From Clostridium peptidivorans (GTDB taxonomy: Bacteria > Bacillota > Clostridia > Clostridiales > Clostridiaceae), in contig NZ_OAOD01000001.1 in NCBI RefSeq assembly GCF_900205925.1, forward strand, positions 124,001 through 188,000: a DNA stretch of 64,000 bases. The letters run 5' to 3'. The position numbers and the translations under genes are program-made. A model generated the notes under the pieces. It saw only the letters and a program-made list of their open reading frames with translations. It was not told where the DNA came from and made no database searches. Shown piece by piece: positions 29,301 through 37,088 of this stretch. Position 1 is the stretch's first letter. Every line of letters begins with the position of its first letter.

Positions 29301-29869
29301 CTAGTTAAATTACTCTCTGAATTTTGCATTTTTTTTTCCGCTTCTTGTTTTCTTGTTTTAAACTTTACTATTCCTGCTGCTTCTTCTAAAAGACTTCTTC
29401 TTTCTTCTGTTTTTCCACTTAATATAGCATCTATTTTACCCTGTCCTATTATGGAATAACCTTCTTTTCCTATACCTGTATCCATAAATAGTTCCTGTAT
29501 ATCTTTTAATCTGCACTGTGTATTATTTATATAATACTCACTGTCTCCAGACCTATAAATTCTTCTAGAGACTGTAACGTCTGTATATTCTATAGGGAGT
29601 TCTAATTTAGTATTATCTAAGGTAAGGGATACTTGAGCAAGACTTACAGGTTTTCTAAATTGCGTTCCGGCAAAAATTACATCTTCCATTTTGCCACCTC
29701 TTAAGCTTTTAACACTTTGCTCCCCTAAAACCCATCTAACAGCATCGGATATATTACTTTTACCACTACCATTAGGTCCTACTATAGACGTTACTCCTCT
29801 TTTAAACGTAAGTTCTGTTTTATTTGCAAAGGATTTAAATCCCCTTATTTCAATTGATTTTAAAAACAT
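26312..29869 (-). CDS. smc: Chromosome segregation protein SMC
   Basis: An 1185-aa SMC ATPase. Walker A GPNGSGKSN lies at about 32-40, followed by a long coiled coil, a hinge at about 505-670 (QYEGYSKSIKNLM to INPGGSLTGGS), a second coiled coil, and the C-terminal signature LMSGGEK with Walker B FCILDEIEAALDD near 1110-1130. It forms the condensin complex with ScpA and ScpB (not in this window). It lies 14 nt after a 32-aa membrane miniprotein and upstream of ftsY. Confidence 0.98.
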   Translation of the reverse strand: MFLKSIEIRGFKSFANKTELTFKRGVTSIVGPNGSGKSNISDAVRWVLGEQSVKSLRGGKMEDVIFAGTQFRKPVSLAQVSLTLDNTKLELPIEYTDVTVSRRIYRSGDSEYYINNTQCRLKDIQELFMDTGIGKEGYSIIGQGKIDAILSGKTEERRSLLEEAAGIVKFKTRKQEAEKKMQNSESNLTRISDILTTYEERLEPLRVESEKAKKFLRLSEELKSKEVNIIVHSIEKLSTDIGEISNKIKDIKNDLNTLHNENDNCKKELDIWNEKLKKFEDESLEERKTYYTKKEELANIISENNILLERIANLENITVSSTKDLEEIDKKIEELSKTRNLSEKCLSDISIKSKELNKYVLDKENVILRLNSELEDEEKVLKEIKECHIEYLSKVSSFRNNILLINNNIEGLNKKLSQLKISCESFINSIQINNSTKEMLHLEINKLKGKINSYEENININKKELSTLKDKLLIKEKETKELHSIYNKLEANHNFLLNLDKQYEGYSKSIKNLMQAIDKGRIPEATNNAFVLGEIIEVDKLYEKAIEIALGGAISHVITSEEEIAKTLIKYLKQNNLGRGTFLPLNIIKGKRVLLNKDIKSMNGYIGIASELIKYNSKFTSAIDYVLGKTIICDNMDNALILAKRCAYSYKIVTLSGEVINPGGSLTGGSIYNNKNTNVIGRKREIEEIDNSIKKTSLKIDKCNSEVNNLNQIVKKLDEENLNLKDQVYYENIEITKLKEKLSHIDSETARLRNNLNISKSEISSIDIDIQENIKEKDIKEEKVNKLEKLQSENVNKISDIEKSISYKQGELEKIKEALTSKRIEKAQVDEMHLNNVKEVERLDKEINDFKERKDKLIISIKNSADNIHEFQLKTKDNNSKIEFINEVINNLDIKFKDREVELIKVKEKINLYQAQLEEFHILKEKKDSEFHKYEVNLTKLQTEEQSLENKLYEEHEIDSYTALDFKVEIEDISKYKQEISSIKMSISNLGVVNVGAIEEYKEIQEKFSFMNGQKEDLIKAKNELMNVIEEMTQKMKGVFNENFHMLRTIFNETFNELFRGGSADLILTGDELTGTIDINVQPPGKKLQNINLMSGGEKVLSAIALLFAILKMKPTPFCILDEIEAALDDANVARYAEFLKKFSENIQFIVITHRKGTMESSDVLYGVTMEEKGVSKIVSVNLTT

Positions 29870-29883
29870 TTACCATAGCTCTC

Positions 29884-29982
29884 CTATCTTCCAATCACAA
29901 GAGGTAACAAGCTTACTATAAACATTATAAGCACTACATATACCATTATTTTTTGCATTTTATCTCTTTTGGCTTTTTTCAT
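29884..29982 (-). CDS. 32-aa membrane miniprotein (Prli42/DUF4044-like)
   Basis: ATG at 29982, GAGGTG 8-9 nt upstream, stop TAG at 29884. The product starts MKKAKRDKMQKIMVYVV: a basic head of about 12 residues and one membrane segment (about 13-29) ending IGR. Size and pattern resemble the DUF4044 group, which includes Listeria Prli42, a membrane anchor of the stressosome. That assignment rests on general pattern, not alignment. It lies 14 nt before smc and is probably co-transcribed with it. Confidence 0.7.
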   Translation of the reverse strand: MKKAKRDKMQKIMVYVVLIMFIVSLLPLVIGR

Positions 29983-30055
29983 AAAAAACACCTCTAATTA
30001 AAATATTTAATAATATACTAGTTTATATTAAAAAAACTAAAATATCAACGCTAAA

Positions 30056-30081
30056 AATAAAAACCATGATTCCCATGGTTT
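30056..30081 (-). terminator. Terminator after spoVS
   Basis: An 8-bp stem AAACCATG / CATGGTTT with a 5-nt loop, then TTATTTTTAG on the minus strand. Confidence 0.75.
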
Positions 30082-30089
30082 TTTATATA

Positions 30090-30350
30090 CTATCTTGGCT
30101 GCACAATAAATTTAATTGCTGTTCTTTCTTCCCCTTCTATATTAACTTCTGAAAAAGCTGGAACCACTACCAAATCAATCCCATTAGGAGCTACAAATCC
30201 TCTTGTAATAGCAATTGCCTTTACTGCTTGATTTACTGCTCCTGCTCCTACCGCCTGTACCTCTGCACTGCTCTTTTCCTTAATTGCTGCGGCCAACGCC
30301 CCTGCTACTGATTTAGGTTCTGATTTAGATGAAACCTTTAATATTTCCAT
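30090..30350 (-). CDS. spoVS: Stage V sporulation protein S
   Basis: An 86-aa SpoVS, nearly the family consensus: MEILKVSSKSEPKSVAGALA at the N-terminus and AIAITRGFVAPNGIDLVVVP near residues 50-70. SpoVS is a small nucleic-acid-binding-type (Alba-like) protein required for late sporulation and septation control in B. subtilis. The start at 30350 is set by GGGGAGGA 7-8 nt upstream; an in-frame start 51 nt earlier has no support. A SigH-type promoter lies 57-85 nt upstream. Confidence 0.96.
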   Translation of the reverse strand: MEILKVSSKSEPKSVAGALAAAIKEKSSAEVQAVGAGAVNQAVKAIAITRGFVAPNGIDLVVVPAFSEVNIEGEERTAIKFIVQPR

Positions 30351-30406
30351 ATATACTTCCTCCCCATATACCATAAAATAATCACTCCAATTATAGTTCA
30401 ATTATC

Positions 30407-30435
30407 TTATTCTATATGAGCTTTAAATATCCTTC
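30407..30435 (-). promoter_or_regulatory. SigH-type promoter of spoVS
   Basis: On the minus strand GAAGGATAT, 11 nt, ATAGAATAA. This matches the B. subtilis SigH consensus (RNAGGAWWW, 11-12 nt, RNNGAATWW) at every specified position. The -35 lies within the last codons of the radical SAM gene. spoVS is SigH-dependent in B. subtilis. Confidence 0.75.
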
Positions 30436-31500
30436 TTTGTACTTATTTATTATATACTCATGCATCGACAATTTAACACAATTTTCATCTAATTTTAAAA
30501 TTAAATTACCTAATTTAATATTAGAATTTTGAACAACCTTAAAACTAACTGTCTTTAAATTACTTATCATGTCATAAAAAAATTCCTTTTTATTTGAATA
30601 AAGCTTAGATATATCTTTGTTATTAATTTCTATTATAACCTCACCATTATATTTTAAAGGAATATTTTCAAATATCATATCATTCATTATACTACTCTCT
30701 ACAAGTTCTCTAAATGCAGGATGAAATGGTCCTTCAACAATTTCTTTTCCTACATTTATTTCTTCTGTAGGCTGAAGACCTATTCTTATAACTTTAATAT
30801 TATTAGATATAAGCATTCCGTAAATTACTTTAGTTATTTTTATTGCCTCACTTAATGAATATGGTGTATATGAATTATTGTTAAGCATAAATTCCATAGG
30901 AGTGTTTTTTACCACCAGGGCTGGATAAATTCTGCATATCTCTGGTTTCATAGATATTACTTTTTCCGTGGTTTCTATATCCTTTTTAAAGTTATCTCCA
31001 GGCAATCCCAGCATTATTTGATGGCCTAAAGTAAATCCATATTCTTTAATTAATTTAGAAGAAGTATATACCACCTCTTCTTCATGTCCTCTGCCAGATA
31101 ATTTAAGAACCTCATTATCTAAGGATTGTACGCCTAGCTCTATTATATCTACTCCATATTCTTTTAAGTTATCTAATATCTCTTTATTTATACAATCTGG
31201 ACGAGTGGAAAGTCTTATATACTTTATTTTGCCTTCATCTTTATAATACTTAGCTACCTTGAGAAGTGATTTTTGCCTATTTATATCTATTGCAGTAAAG
31301 CTTCCTCCAAAAAACGATACTTCTATAACCGCATTATCATTTTTTATGGTATTCAAATAACTTTTTATTACATTATGAGTATACTCCTCATCTACTGTCT
31401 CATGAATTCCAGTTATAGAGCTTTGGTTGCAAAAGACACAATTATATGGACATCCTTCATGAGGTACAAAAATAGGGATTATATAGTAACTTTTACTCAT
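30412..31500 (-). CDS. Elp3-like radical SAM protein
   Basis: A 362-aa radical SAM enzyme. The iron-sulfur motif CPYNCVFC (CxxxCxxC) lies near residues 17-24, the GGSF SAM motif near 64-67, and a C-terminal domain of the bacterial Elp3-like kind follows. The substrate is not known. The start at 31500 is set by GAGGAAG inside the end of rnc and overlaps that gene by 8 nt, so the two are coupled. In clostridia this gene commonly follows rnc. Confidence 0.88.
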   Translation of the reverse strand: MSKSYYIIPIFVPHEGCPYNCVFCNQSSITGIHETVDEEYTHNVIKSYLNTIKNDNAVIEVSFFGGSFTAIDINRQKSLLKVAKYYKDEGKIKYIRLSTRPDCINKEILDNLKEYGVDIIELGVQSLDNEVLKLSGRGHEEEVVYTSSKLIKEYGFTLGHQIMLGLPGDNFKKDIETTEKVISMKPEICRIYPALVVKNTPMEFMLNNNSYTPYSLSEAIKITKVIYGMLISNNIKVIRIGLQPTEEINVGKEIVEGPFHPAFRELVESSIMNDMIFENIPLKYNGEVIIEINNKDISKLYSNKKEFFYDMISNLKTVSFKVVQNSNIKLGNLILKLDENCVKLSMHEYIINKYKEGYLKLI

Positions 31501-32194
31501 TATCTTCCTCCATAGTTTTAATAGCTTCTTTTGCTGCATTTTGCTCCGCTTGTTTTTTACTATATCCTGAACCATGACCTAATATTTTATCATTTAGCTT
31601 AACTTGAGTATAAAACTTTCTTCTATGAGGTGGCCCTTCATATTTTAAAAGATCATAAATAATTTCAACATCTCCTCGTTCTTGAAGCTTTTCTTGGAGC
31701 TTTGTCTTATAATCTAATATTATTTCATCCCTCATAGCTTTTTCAATTATATTAAAAAAGTTATGTATTACAAATTCTCTTATGACTTCTATACCCTTAT
31801 CTAGATATATTGCGGCAATAACAGCTTCTACACAATCCGCAAGTATCGATACCCTGTCTCTTCCTCCAGTCAATTCTTCGCCTTTACTCATATTAATATA
31901 TTGACCTAATTCCCATCTTTGAGCAACTTCAAACAATGAATTTTCACATACAATAAGAGATCTCTTTCTAGATAATTCTCCTTCTGATTTGTTTTTATAA
32001 TTCTTAAACAAATATTCTGTTATAATAAGCTGAAGTACAGAATCACCTAAAAATTCTAATCTTTCATTATATCCTATATTCTTTTTTTGATTAGCATACG
32101 AACTATGAGTAACAGCTGTATCTAAAAGCTTTTCATCTTTAAATATAACTTTTAATTTTCTCTGTAATACTTTTAATTCTACATCACTTTTCAT
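31493..32194 (-). CDS. rnc: Ribonuclease III
   Basis: A 233-aa RNase III that processes rRNA and cleaves double-stranded RNA. The catalytic signature ERLEFLGDSVLQL lies near residues 44-56, a second acidic site is in SILADCVEAVIAAIY near 118-132, and a dsRNA-binding domain occupies about 160-230. It stands in the conserved acpP-rnc-smc-ftsY block. Confidence 0.97.
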   Translation of the reverse strand: MKSDVELKVLQRKLKVIFKDEKLLDTAVTHSSYANQKKNIGYNERLEFLGDSVLQLIITEYLFKNYKNKSEGELSRKRSLIVCENSLFEVAQRWELGQYINMSKGEELTGGRDRVSILADCVEAVIAAIYLDKGIEVIREFVIHNFFNIIEKAMRDEIILDYKTKLQEKLQERGDVEIIYDLLKYEGPPHRRKFYTQVKLNDKILGHGSGYSKKQAEQNAAKEAIKTMEEDNE

Positions 32195-32283
32195 AACCTC
32201 TAACTCCTCTTAGAAGTTTATTCTTCAACTTGCTTTTTAAACTTAAACAAATTCAAGGATAAACTTTTAGCTTATTTATTAAA

Positions 32284-32319
32284 TTTTAAAGTCCCGTAAA
32301 TATCCACGGGACTTTAAAA
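32284..32319 (-). terminator. Terminator after acpP
   Basis: A perfect 14-bp stem TTTTAAAGTCCCGT / ACGGGACTTTAAAA with an 8-nt loop, directly after the acpP stop. Confidence 0.85.
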
Positions 32320-32553
32320 TTACTCTTCAGTATGAGCTTTTATATATTCTACAATATCTCCTACTGTATTAATGCTTTCAGCTTCTTCATCTGGAATTTC
32401 CAAATCAAATTCTGTTTCTAAAGCCATTATTAACTCAACTATATCAAGTGAGTCAGCTCCTAAATCATCAACAAAGGATGATTCCATTGTTATTTCTTCT
32501 GCATCAATTCCTAATTGTTCTGAAATTATATTTTTAACCTTTTTAAAAATCAT
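32320..32553 (-). CDS. acpP: Acyl carrier protein
   Basis: A 77-aa ACP. The phosphopantetheine attachment serine is S35 in LGADSLD. It carries growing fatty acyl chains. It has its own promoter at 32584-32612 and lies between plsX and rnc, as in most Firmicutes, but without fabD and fabG between plsX and acpP. Confidence 0.98.
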   Translation of the reverse strand: MIFKKVKNIISEQLGIDAEEITMESSFVDDLGADSLDIVELIMALETEFDLEIPDEEAESINTVGDIVEYIKAHTEE

Positions 32554-32583
32554 AACTTTACCTCCCCGAATTCTTTTAATTAG

Positions 32584-32612
32584 ATAATATTATATATTAA
32601 TCATATCGTCAA
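32584..32612 (-). promoter_or_regulatory. Promoter of acpP
   Basis: On the minus strand: -35 TTGACG, 17-nt spacer, -10 TATTAT, in the short plsX-acpP gap. Gives a leader of about 25 nt. Confidence 0.75.
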
Positions 32613-32617
32613 TATTA

Positions 32618-33619
32618 TTAAGCTTCATTTAAGCTTATAAGTTCTTCTTTTATAAGTTCAATAATATTGTTGTTATGATAATTAATACATTGTCTTACAG
32701 CATTCTTAAATGCTCTTTTATCTGAGCTGCCATGTGCCTTAACACATATTCCATTTACACCTAAAAAGGCAGCTCCTCCATATTCCTTGTAGTCAAATTT
32801 TTTCTTTATATTTTTAAAAACAGGTTTTAATAAAGCTCCTCCTATCTTAGTTGAAAAAGAGCTCATTATTTCTTCCTTTAATATATTAAATATATTAAAA
32901 GCCGTTCCTTCATACATCTTAAGAACAGTATTTCCTACAAACCCATCACAAACTAAAACATTTACATCTCCGGTAGGAATATCTCTAGGCTCTACATTTC
33001 CTATAAAATTTAAATTAGACTCTTTCAAAAGAGTATATGCAGCTTTTGTAAGTTCATTACCCTTTTCTTCCTCTGCACCTATATTTATAAGTCCCACTGA
33101 AGGATTATCTTTTTTTAATATTTTCTCAAAGTATATCTTGCCCATTGATGCAAATTGAAGTAAATTATCAGGTTTGCATTCTGCATTAGCTCCTACATCA
33201 ATAATCATAAATGGTGAATTTTTTCCTGGCATTATTGGAGCTAAAGCTGGTCTATCTATTCCTTTAATTCTTCCTACTATAAATAATGCACCCGCCATAA
33301 ATGCTCCTGTGCTGCCAGCTGAAATTATAGCATCAGCTTCCTTTGATTTTACCAAATTAAGTGCTTTATTTAAACTAGAGTCCTTTTTCTTTCTTATAGC
33401 CATAACAGGTGGTTCATTAGAAGATATTACTTCTTTAGCATCTATTATACTCAATAAATTTTTATCGTATTCATAATTAGATAATTCTTTATTTAAAAGG
33501 TCCTCAGGTCCTGTAATAAGAAACTTTAAATCTTTAAACTCATTTAATGCTTCTATACATCCAGCGATTACTTCTTTTGGAGCTAAATCTCCTCCCATGC
33601 CATCCACTGCTATAATCAT
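32618..33619 (-). CDS. plsX: Phosphate acyltransferase PlsX
   Basis: A 333-aa PlsX, which makes acyl-phosphate from acyl-ACP for phosphatidate synthesis. Family motifs: [11 protein letters not shown] at the N-terminus, [14 protein letters not shown] near 100-113 and [16 protein letters not shown] near 223-238. No fapR precedes it. It follows rpmF after a strong terminator. Confidence 0.97.
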   Translation of the reverse strand: MIIAVDGMGGDLAPKEVIAGCIEALNEFKDLKFLITGPEDLLNKELSNYEYDKNLLSIIDAKEVISSNEPPVMAIRKKKDSSLNKALNLVKSKEADAIISAGSTGAFMAGALFIVGRIKGIDRPALAPIMPGKNSPFMIIDVGANAECKPDNLLQFASMGKIYFEKILKKDNPSVGLINIGAEEEKGNELTKAAYTLLKESNLNFIGNVEPRDIPTGDVNVLVCDGFVGNTVLKMYEGTAFNIFNILKEEIMSSFSTKIGGALLKPVFKNIKKKFDYKEYGGAAFLGVNGICVKAHGSSDKRAFKNAVRQCINYHNNNIIELIKEELISLNEA

Positions 33620-33733
33620 AGTTACGAATTTCCTTTCAATAAAAAACTTGGTATTTTATCTGTAAAAAGTATATACTAATTTTTTAATAAATACAAGATG
33701 AAATGAAATAAAAAAATATAATTTTCAAGACAT

Positions 33734-33769
33734 AAAATAAAAGAAAGTCAAAAGACTTTCTTTTATTTT
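33734..33769 (-). terminator. Terminator overlapping the rpmF stop
   Basis: A perfect 16-bp stem AAAATAAAAGAAAGTC / GACTTTCTTTTATTTT with a 4-nt loop. Its upstream arm includes the rpmF stop codon. Confidence 0.88.
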
Positions 33770-33945
33770 TCAGTAGCTACAACTTCTTTTCCTTTATAAT
33801 ATCCACAGCCTTTACAAACTCTATGCGCAAGTTTCATTTCATGGCACTGAGGACATTCAACTATTCCTGGCAAGCTTAATTTGAAAGTTTGTGCTCTTCT
33901 AGAATCTCTTCTACCTTTAGAGAACCTTCTTGCTGGATTTCCCAC
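33763..33945 (-). CDS. rpmF: 50S ribosomal protein L32
   Basis: A 60-aa L32 starting [18 protein letters not shown], the clostridial form. Two CxxC pairs (CPQC and CKGC) make the zinc ribbon. The start is a GTG at 33945, 8 nt after GGAGG; an earlier in-frame GTG is part of that site. It follows yceD, the universal pairing. Confidence 0.97.
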   Translation of the reverse strand: MGNPARRFSKGRRDSRRAQTFKLSLPGIVECPQCHEMKLAHRVCKGCGYYKGKEVVATEK

Positions 33946-33964
33946 AGTAAACACCTCCTTAGTT

Positions 33965-34459
33965 TTATCGAAACAATTCCTTTAACTTAGCCAATCTAGG
34001 ATCTATATCTTCATCTCCACAATTACAAGTTGAGTGATTTAAATTAGTTCCACAATTCTGGCAAAGACCTTTACAACTTTCACTGCAAAGCCTTCTAATT
34101 GGTAAGTAAAGTATAATGTTATTTTCTATAATTTCTGTGATGTCAATAACATCACTATCTATAAAGATGCAATCATCATCTTTATTGGCATCATCATTAG
34201 AGAATTTTTCCTCAATAGAAAACTCCATGTCTCTATCAAAATTCCCTAAACATCTTGAACAGCTAAGTTCAATCTTAACCTTTGCTTTAGCATCAAGTGA
34301 TATTTCATTTCCTAAGGCACTTAATGTACCCTTAACTTCAATGGGAGTTAGGAATTTAACTTCTTCTTTCCCATCATAAAAACCATCTTCTTCAAAGCAA
34401 AGATCTATATTTTTTTTGGTAATCTTTTTTCTTAATAAATCAGATATATCTATCTTCAT
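33965..34459 (-). CDS. yceD: YceD family protein (DUF177)
   Basis: A 164-aa DUF177 protein, linked to 23S rRNA accumulation in plants and E. coli. It carries a CSRC pair near residue 71 and a cysteine-rich C-terminus with [13 protein letters not shown] and [15 protein letters not shown], probably metal binding. It is always beside rpmF; it is the counterpart of B. subtilis ylbN. Confidence 0.93.
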   Translation of the reverse strand: MKIDISDLLRKKITKKNIDLCFEEDGFYDGKEEVKFLTPIEVKGTLSALGNEISLDAKAKVKIELSCSRCLGNFDRDMEFSIEEKFSNDDANKDDDCIFIDSDVIDITEIIENNIILYLPIRRLCSESCKGLCQNCGTNLNHSTCNCGDEDIDPRLAKLKELFR

Positions 34460-34560
34460 CTTTTCTCACCTCAATGAATTAGCCACAATTTATTATATAA
34501 AGATGATAAGTAAAAGTCAAGTTTTATTTGTTTTTTTGCTAAAATATGAAAATTTATGTG

Positions 34561-35760
34561 CTATTTATTTTCAACTATTTCCTTAGTATCTCTAGCTATC
34601 ATAAGCTCTTCATCAGTTGGTATAACATATACTTTTACTGAAGAATCAGGAGTACTTATTTCTTTAGCAAATCCTCTTCCTTCATTATTTTTCTTTTCAT
34701 CTATTTTAATTCCTAAGAATTCTAGATTCTTGCATATTTCACTTCTGCTTAATGCTGAATTTTCTCCAAGTCCTGCAGTAAATACTAAGCAATCTACTCC
34801 GCCCATCGCTGCTGCATAGGAACCTATAAATCTCTTTACTTTATAGTGGAATACATCAAGTGCAAGTTCAGCTCTATGATTTCCTGATTCAGCTGCTTCT
34901 TCTATATCTCTAAAGTCACTGCTTACTCCTGAAATTCCATATACTCCTGATTTTTTATTTAATAGGTTGTTTATTTCATCTATACCTAAGTTTAATTCTT
35001 TCATAAGGAAAGTTATTATAGCTGGGTCTACATTACCAGATCTAGTTCCCATAGCTACACCTTCTAATGGAGTAAAGCCCATACTTGTTTCTACTGATTT
35101 TCCTCCATCAACAGCACATATACTAGCTCCATTTCCTAAATGGCATGTAACTATTTTTAAATCTTCTATGTTCTTACCCATCATTTCTGCTGCTACATTT
35201 GAAACATATCTATGAGATGTTCCATGGAATCCATATTTTCTAATTCCATAATTTTTGTATAGTTCGTATGGTAAAGCATACAAATATGCATATTCTGGAA
35301 TAGTTTGATGGAATGCAGTGTCAAATACCGCTACCATAGGAGTATTTGGCATAAGAGCTTTGCATGCATTTATTCCTATTATGTTTGGAGGATTATGTAA
35401 TGGTGCAAGTTTTATACAATCTTCTAAGGATTTCATTACTTCATCGTTTATTAAAACAGAATTTGCATACTTTTCTCCACCATGCACAACTCTGTGTCCT
35501 ACTGAAGATATTTCTGACATATCTGAAATAACTCCATGTTCTTTATCTACAAGAGCACCTAATACTAATCTTATAGCATCTTTATGATCTTTCATTGGCT
35601 CTTCAATTATATATTTTTCTCCATTAACCTTTTGAGTAAGTATAGAACCTTCTATTCCAATTCTTTCAACAAGTCCCTGTGCTAGAGCAGTTTCATTGCT
35701 CATATCTATTAACTGATATTTTAAAGATGAACTTCCACAATTAATTACTAATATTTTCAC
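34561..35760 (-). CDS. ackA: Acetate kinase
   Basis: A 399-aa acetate kinase, converting acetyl phosphate and ADP to acetate and ATP. Motifs: [13 protein letters not shown] near residue 4, [10 protein letters not shown] near 147, [10 protein letters not shown] near 175 and [10 protein letters not shown] near 235. It starts with a GTG after AAGGAG. With pta it forms the main energy-yielding acetate route of a fermentative anaerobe. Confidence 0.98.
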   Translation of the reverse strand: MKILVINCGSSSLKYQLIDMSNETALAQGLVERIGIEGSILTQKVNGEKYIIEEPMKDHKDAIRLVLGALVDKEHGVISDMSEISSVGHRVVHGGEKYANSVLINDEVMKSLEDCIKLAPLHNPPNIIGINACKALMPNTPMVAVFDTAFHQTIPEYAYLYALPYELYKNYGIRKYGFHGTSHRYVSNVAAEMMGKNIEDLKIVTCHLGNGASICAVDGGKSVETSMGFTPLEGVAMGTRSGNVDPAIITFLMKELNLGIDEINNLLNKKSGVYGISGVSSDFRDIEEAAESGNHRAELALDVFHYKVKRFIGSYAAAMGGVDCLVFTAGLGENSALSRSEICKNLEFLGIKIDEKKNNEGRGFAKEISTPDSSVKVYVIPTDEELMIARDTKEIVENK

Positions 35761-35826
35761 TTTAATATTCTCCTTCCAGATCTGTTTTACGTTTAATATA
35801 TTTAATATAAATTAATACAATAAATT

Positions 35827-36825
35827 TTACTGATTTTGAGCTTGAACTGATGTAACTGCAACAACGTTTACTATATCTTCTGGACTGCATCCTCTTGATA
35901 AGTCATTTATAGGTTTTGCAAATCCTTGAGTTATAGGGCCTATTGCTTCTGCCTTAGCAAATCTTTGAACTAACTTATATCCTATATTTCCTGCCTGTAA
36001 ATCAGGAAATATTAATACATTTGCTTTTCCTGCTACTGGACTATTTGGAGCTTTAAGACTAGCAACTTTATCAACTATAGCTGCATCTAATTGTAATTCA
36101 CCATCAATTTTAATGTCTGGTCTCATTTCTTTTGCAAGCTTAGTTGCTGTAGTAACTTTCTCAACTAGTTCGTGACTAGCACTTCCCATAGTTGAGAAAG
36201 AAAGCATAGCTACTTTAGGTTCCATATTGCAAAGTGATTTTGCAGTTTCTGCAGTACTTATAGCTATAGATGCTAATTCTTCTGCAGTAGGATTTGGATT
36301 AACAGCACAGTCTGAGAAAAGTAATAGCCCATCTTGACCATATACAGAATCTGGGACTACCATAATAAATGCACTAGATACAACTGAAGCACCTGGAGCT
36401 GTTTTTACTATTTGTAGGCCTGGTCTTAACAAGTCTCCTGTAGTATGTATTGCACCAGAAACCATACCATCAGCATCGTTTAGCTTTACCATCATAGTAC
36501 CAAAATATAAAGGATCTTTTACAACTTTAAGTGCTTTTTCAATAGTCATACCTTTGCTTTTTCTTAATTCATATAATTCTTTTGCATATCCTTCTGTCTT
36601 ATCACTAGTTTCAGGATCTATTATTTCTGCTCCCTCTACGCTAACCCCTAATTTATTTGCCATTTCATGAACTTTTTCTTTATTTCCTACTAAAACTATA
36701 TTTGCAAGCTCATTTTTTATTATCATTTCACAAGCTTTTATGTTTCTTTCTTCTTCCCCTTCAGGAAGGACAATTTTCATTTTATTGGATTTTGCTTTTT
36801 CCCATATTTGTTCCATTAACTTCAT
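35827..36825 (-). CDS. pta: Phosphate acetyltransferase
   Basis: A 332-aa short-form phosphotransacetylase that makes acetyl phosphate from acetyl-CoA. Motifs: VLPEGEEERNIKA near residue 20, MVSGAIHTTGDLLRPGLQ near 125 and a C-terminal FPDLQAGNIGYKLVQR segment. The start is the ATG at 36825 (MKLMEQIWEKAK); an in-frame GTG upstream overlaps the GGAGGT site. It precedes ackA with a 66-nt gap. Confidence 0.97.
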   Translation of the reverse strand: MKLMEQIWEKAKSNKMKIVLPEGEEERNIKACEMIIKNELANIVLVGNKEKVHEMANKLGVSVEGAEIIDPETSDKTEGYAKELYELRKSKGMTIEKALKVVKDPLYFGTMMVKLNDADGMVSGAIHTTGDLLRPGLQIVKTAPGASVVSSAFIMVVPDSVYGQDGLLLFSDCAVNPNPTAEELASIAISTAETAKSLCNMEPKVAMLSFSTMGSASHELVEKVTTATKLAKEMRPDIKIDGELQLDAAIVDKVASLKAPNSPVAGKANVLIFPDLQAGNIGYKLVQRFAKAEAIGPITQGFAKPINDLSRGCSPEDIVNVVAVTSVQAQNQ

Positions 36826-36870
36826 AATAAATAATACCTCCACACATTAATTAATTAAAGCACAATATAT

Positions 36871-36899
36871 AATATAGGCTTTTTATATAAGCTTTTCAA
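36871..36899 (-). promoter_or_regulatory. Promoter of pta-ackA
   Basis: On the minus strand: -35 TTGAAA, 17-nt spacer, -10 TATATT, about 45 nt upstream of the pta start. Confidence 0.7.
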
Positions 36900-37012
36900 G
36901 GGTTAATTTAAAAAAAATATATATTATTTAAAATTTATACATCCATTTTCTGGCCAAATTTTATGAAAAAGTATAGTATTTTTAAAAAAAAGTGTTAAAT
37001 AATTATCAATGT

Positions 37013-37040
37013 TTGTATAATTTGAAAATTTGTCTATAAT
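37013..37040 (+). promoter_or_regulatory. Promoter of tmcAL-ylbJ
   Basis: On the plus strand: -35 TTGTAT, 16-nt spacer, -10 TATAAT, with the start codon about 49 nt downstream. It diverges from the pta promoter. Confidence 0.55.
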
Positions 37041-37088
37041 AATTTATGTAAACAATATAAATTAATTACTAATATTTGGAGGATAATT

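Noticed and set aside
26312-29869. Repetitive AT-rich text in smc that resembles direct repeats
   Set aside because: These are heptad-coding Lys/Glu/Ile codons of the coiled coil, not DNA repeats.
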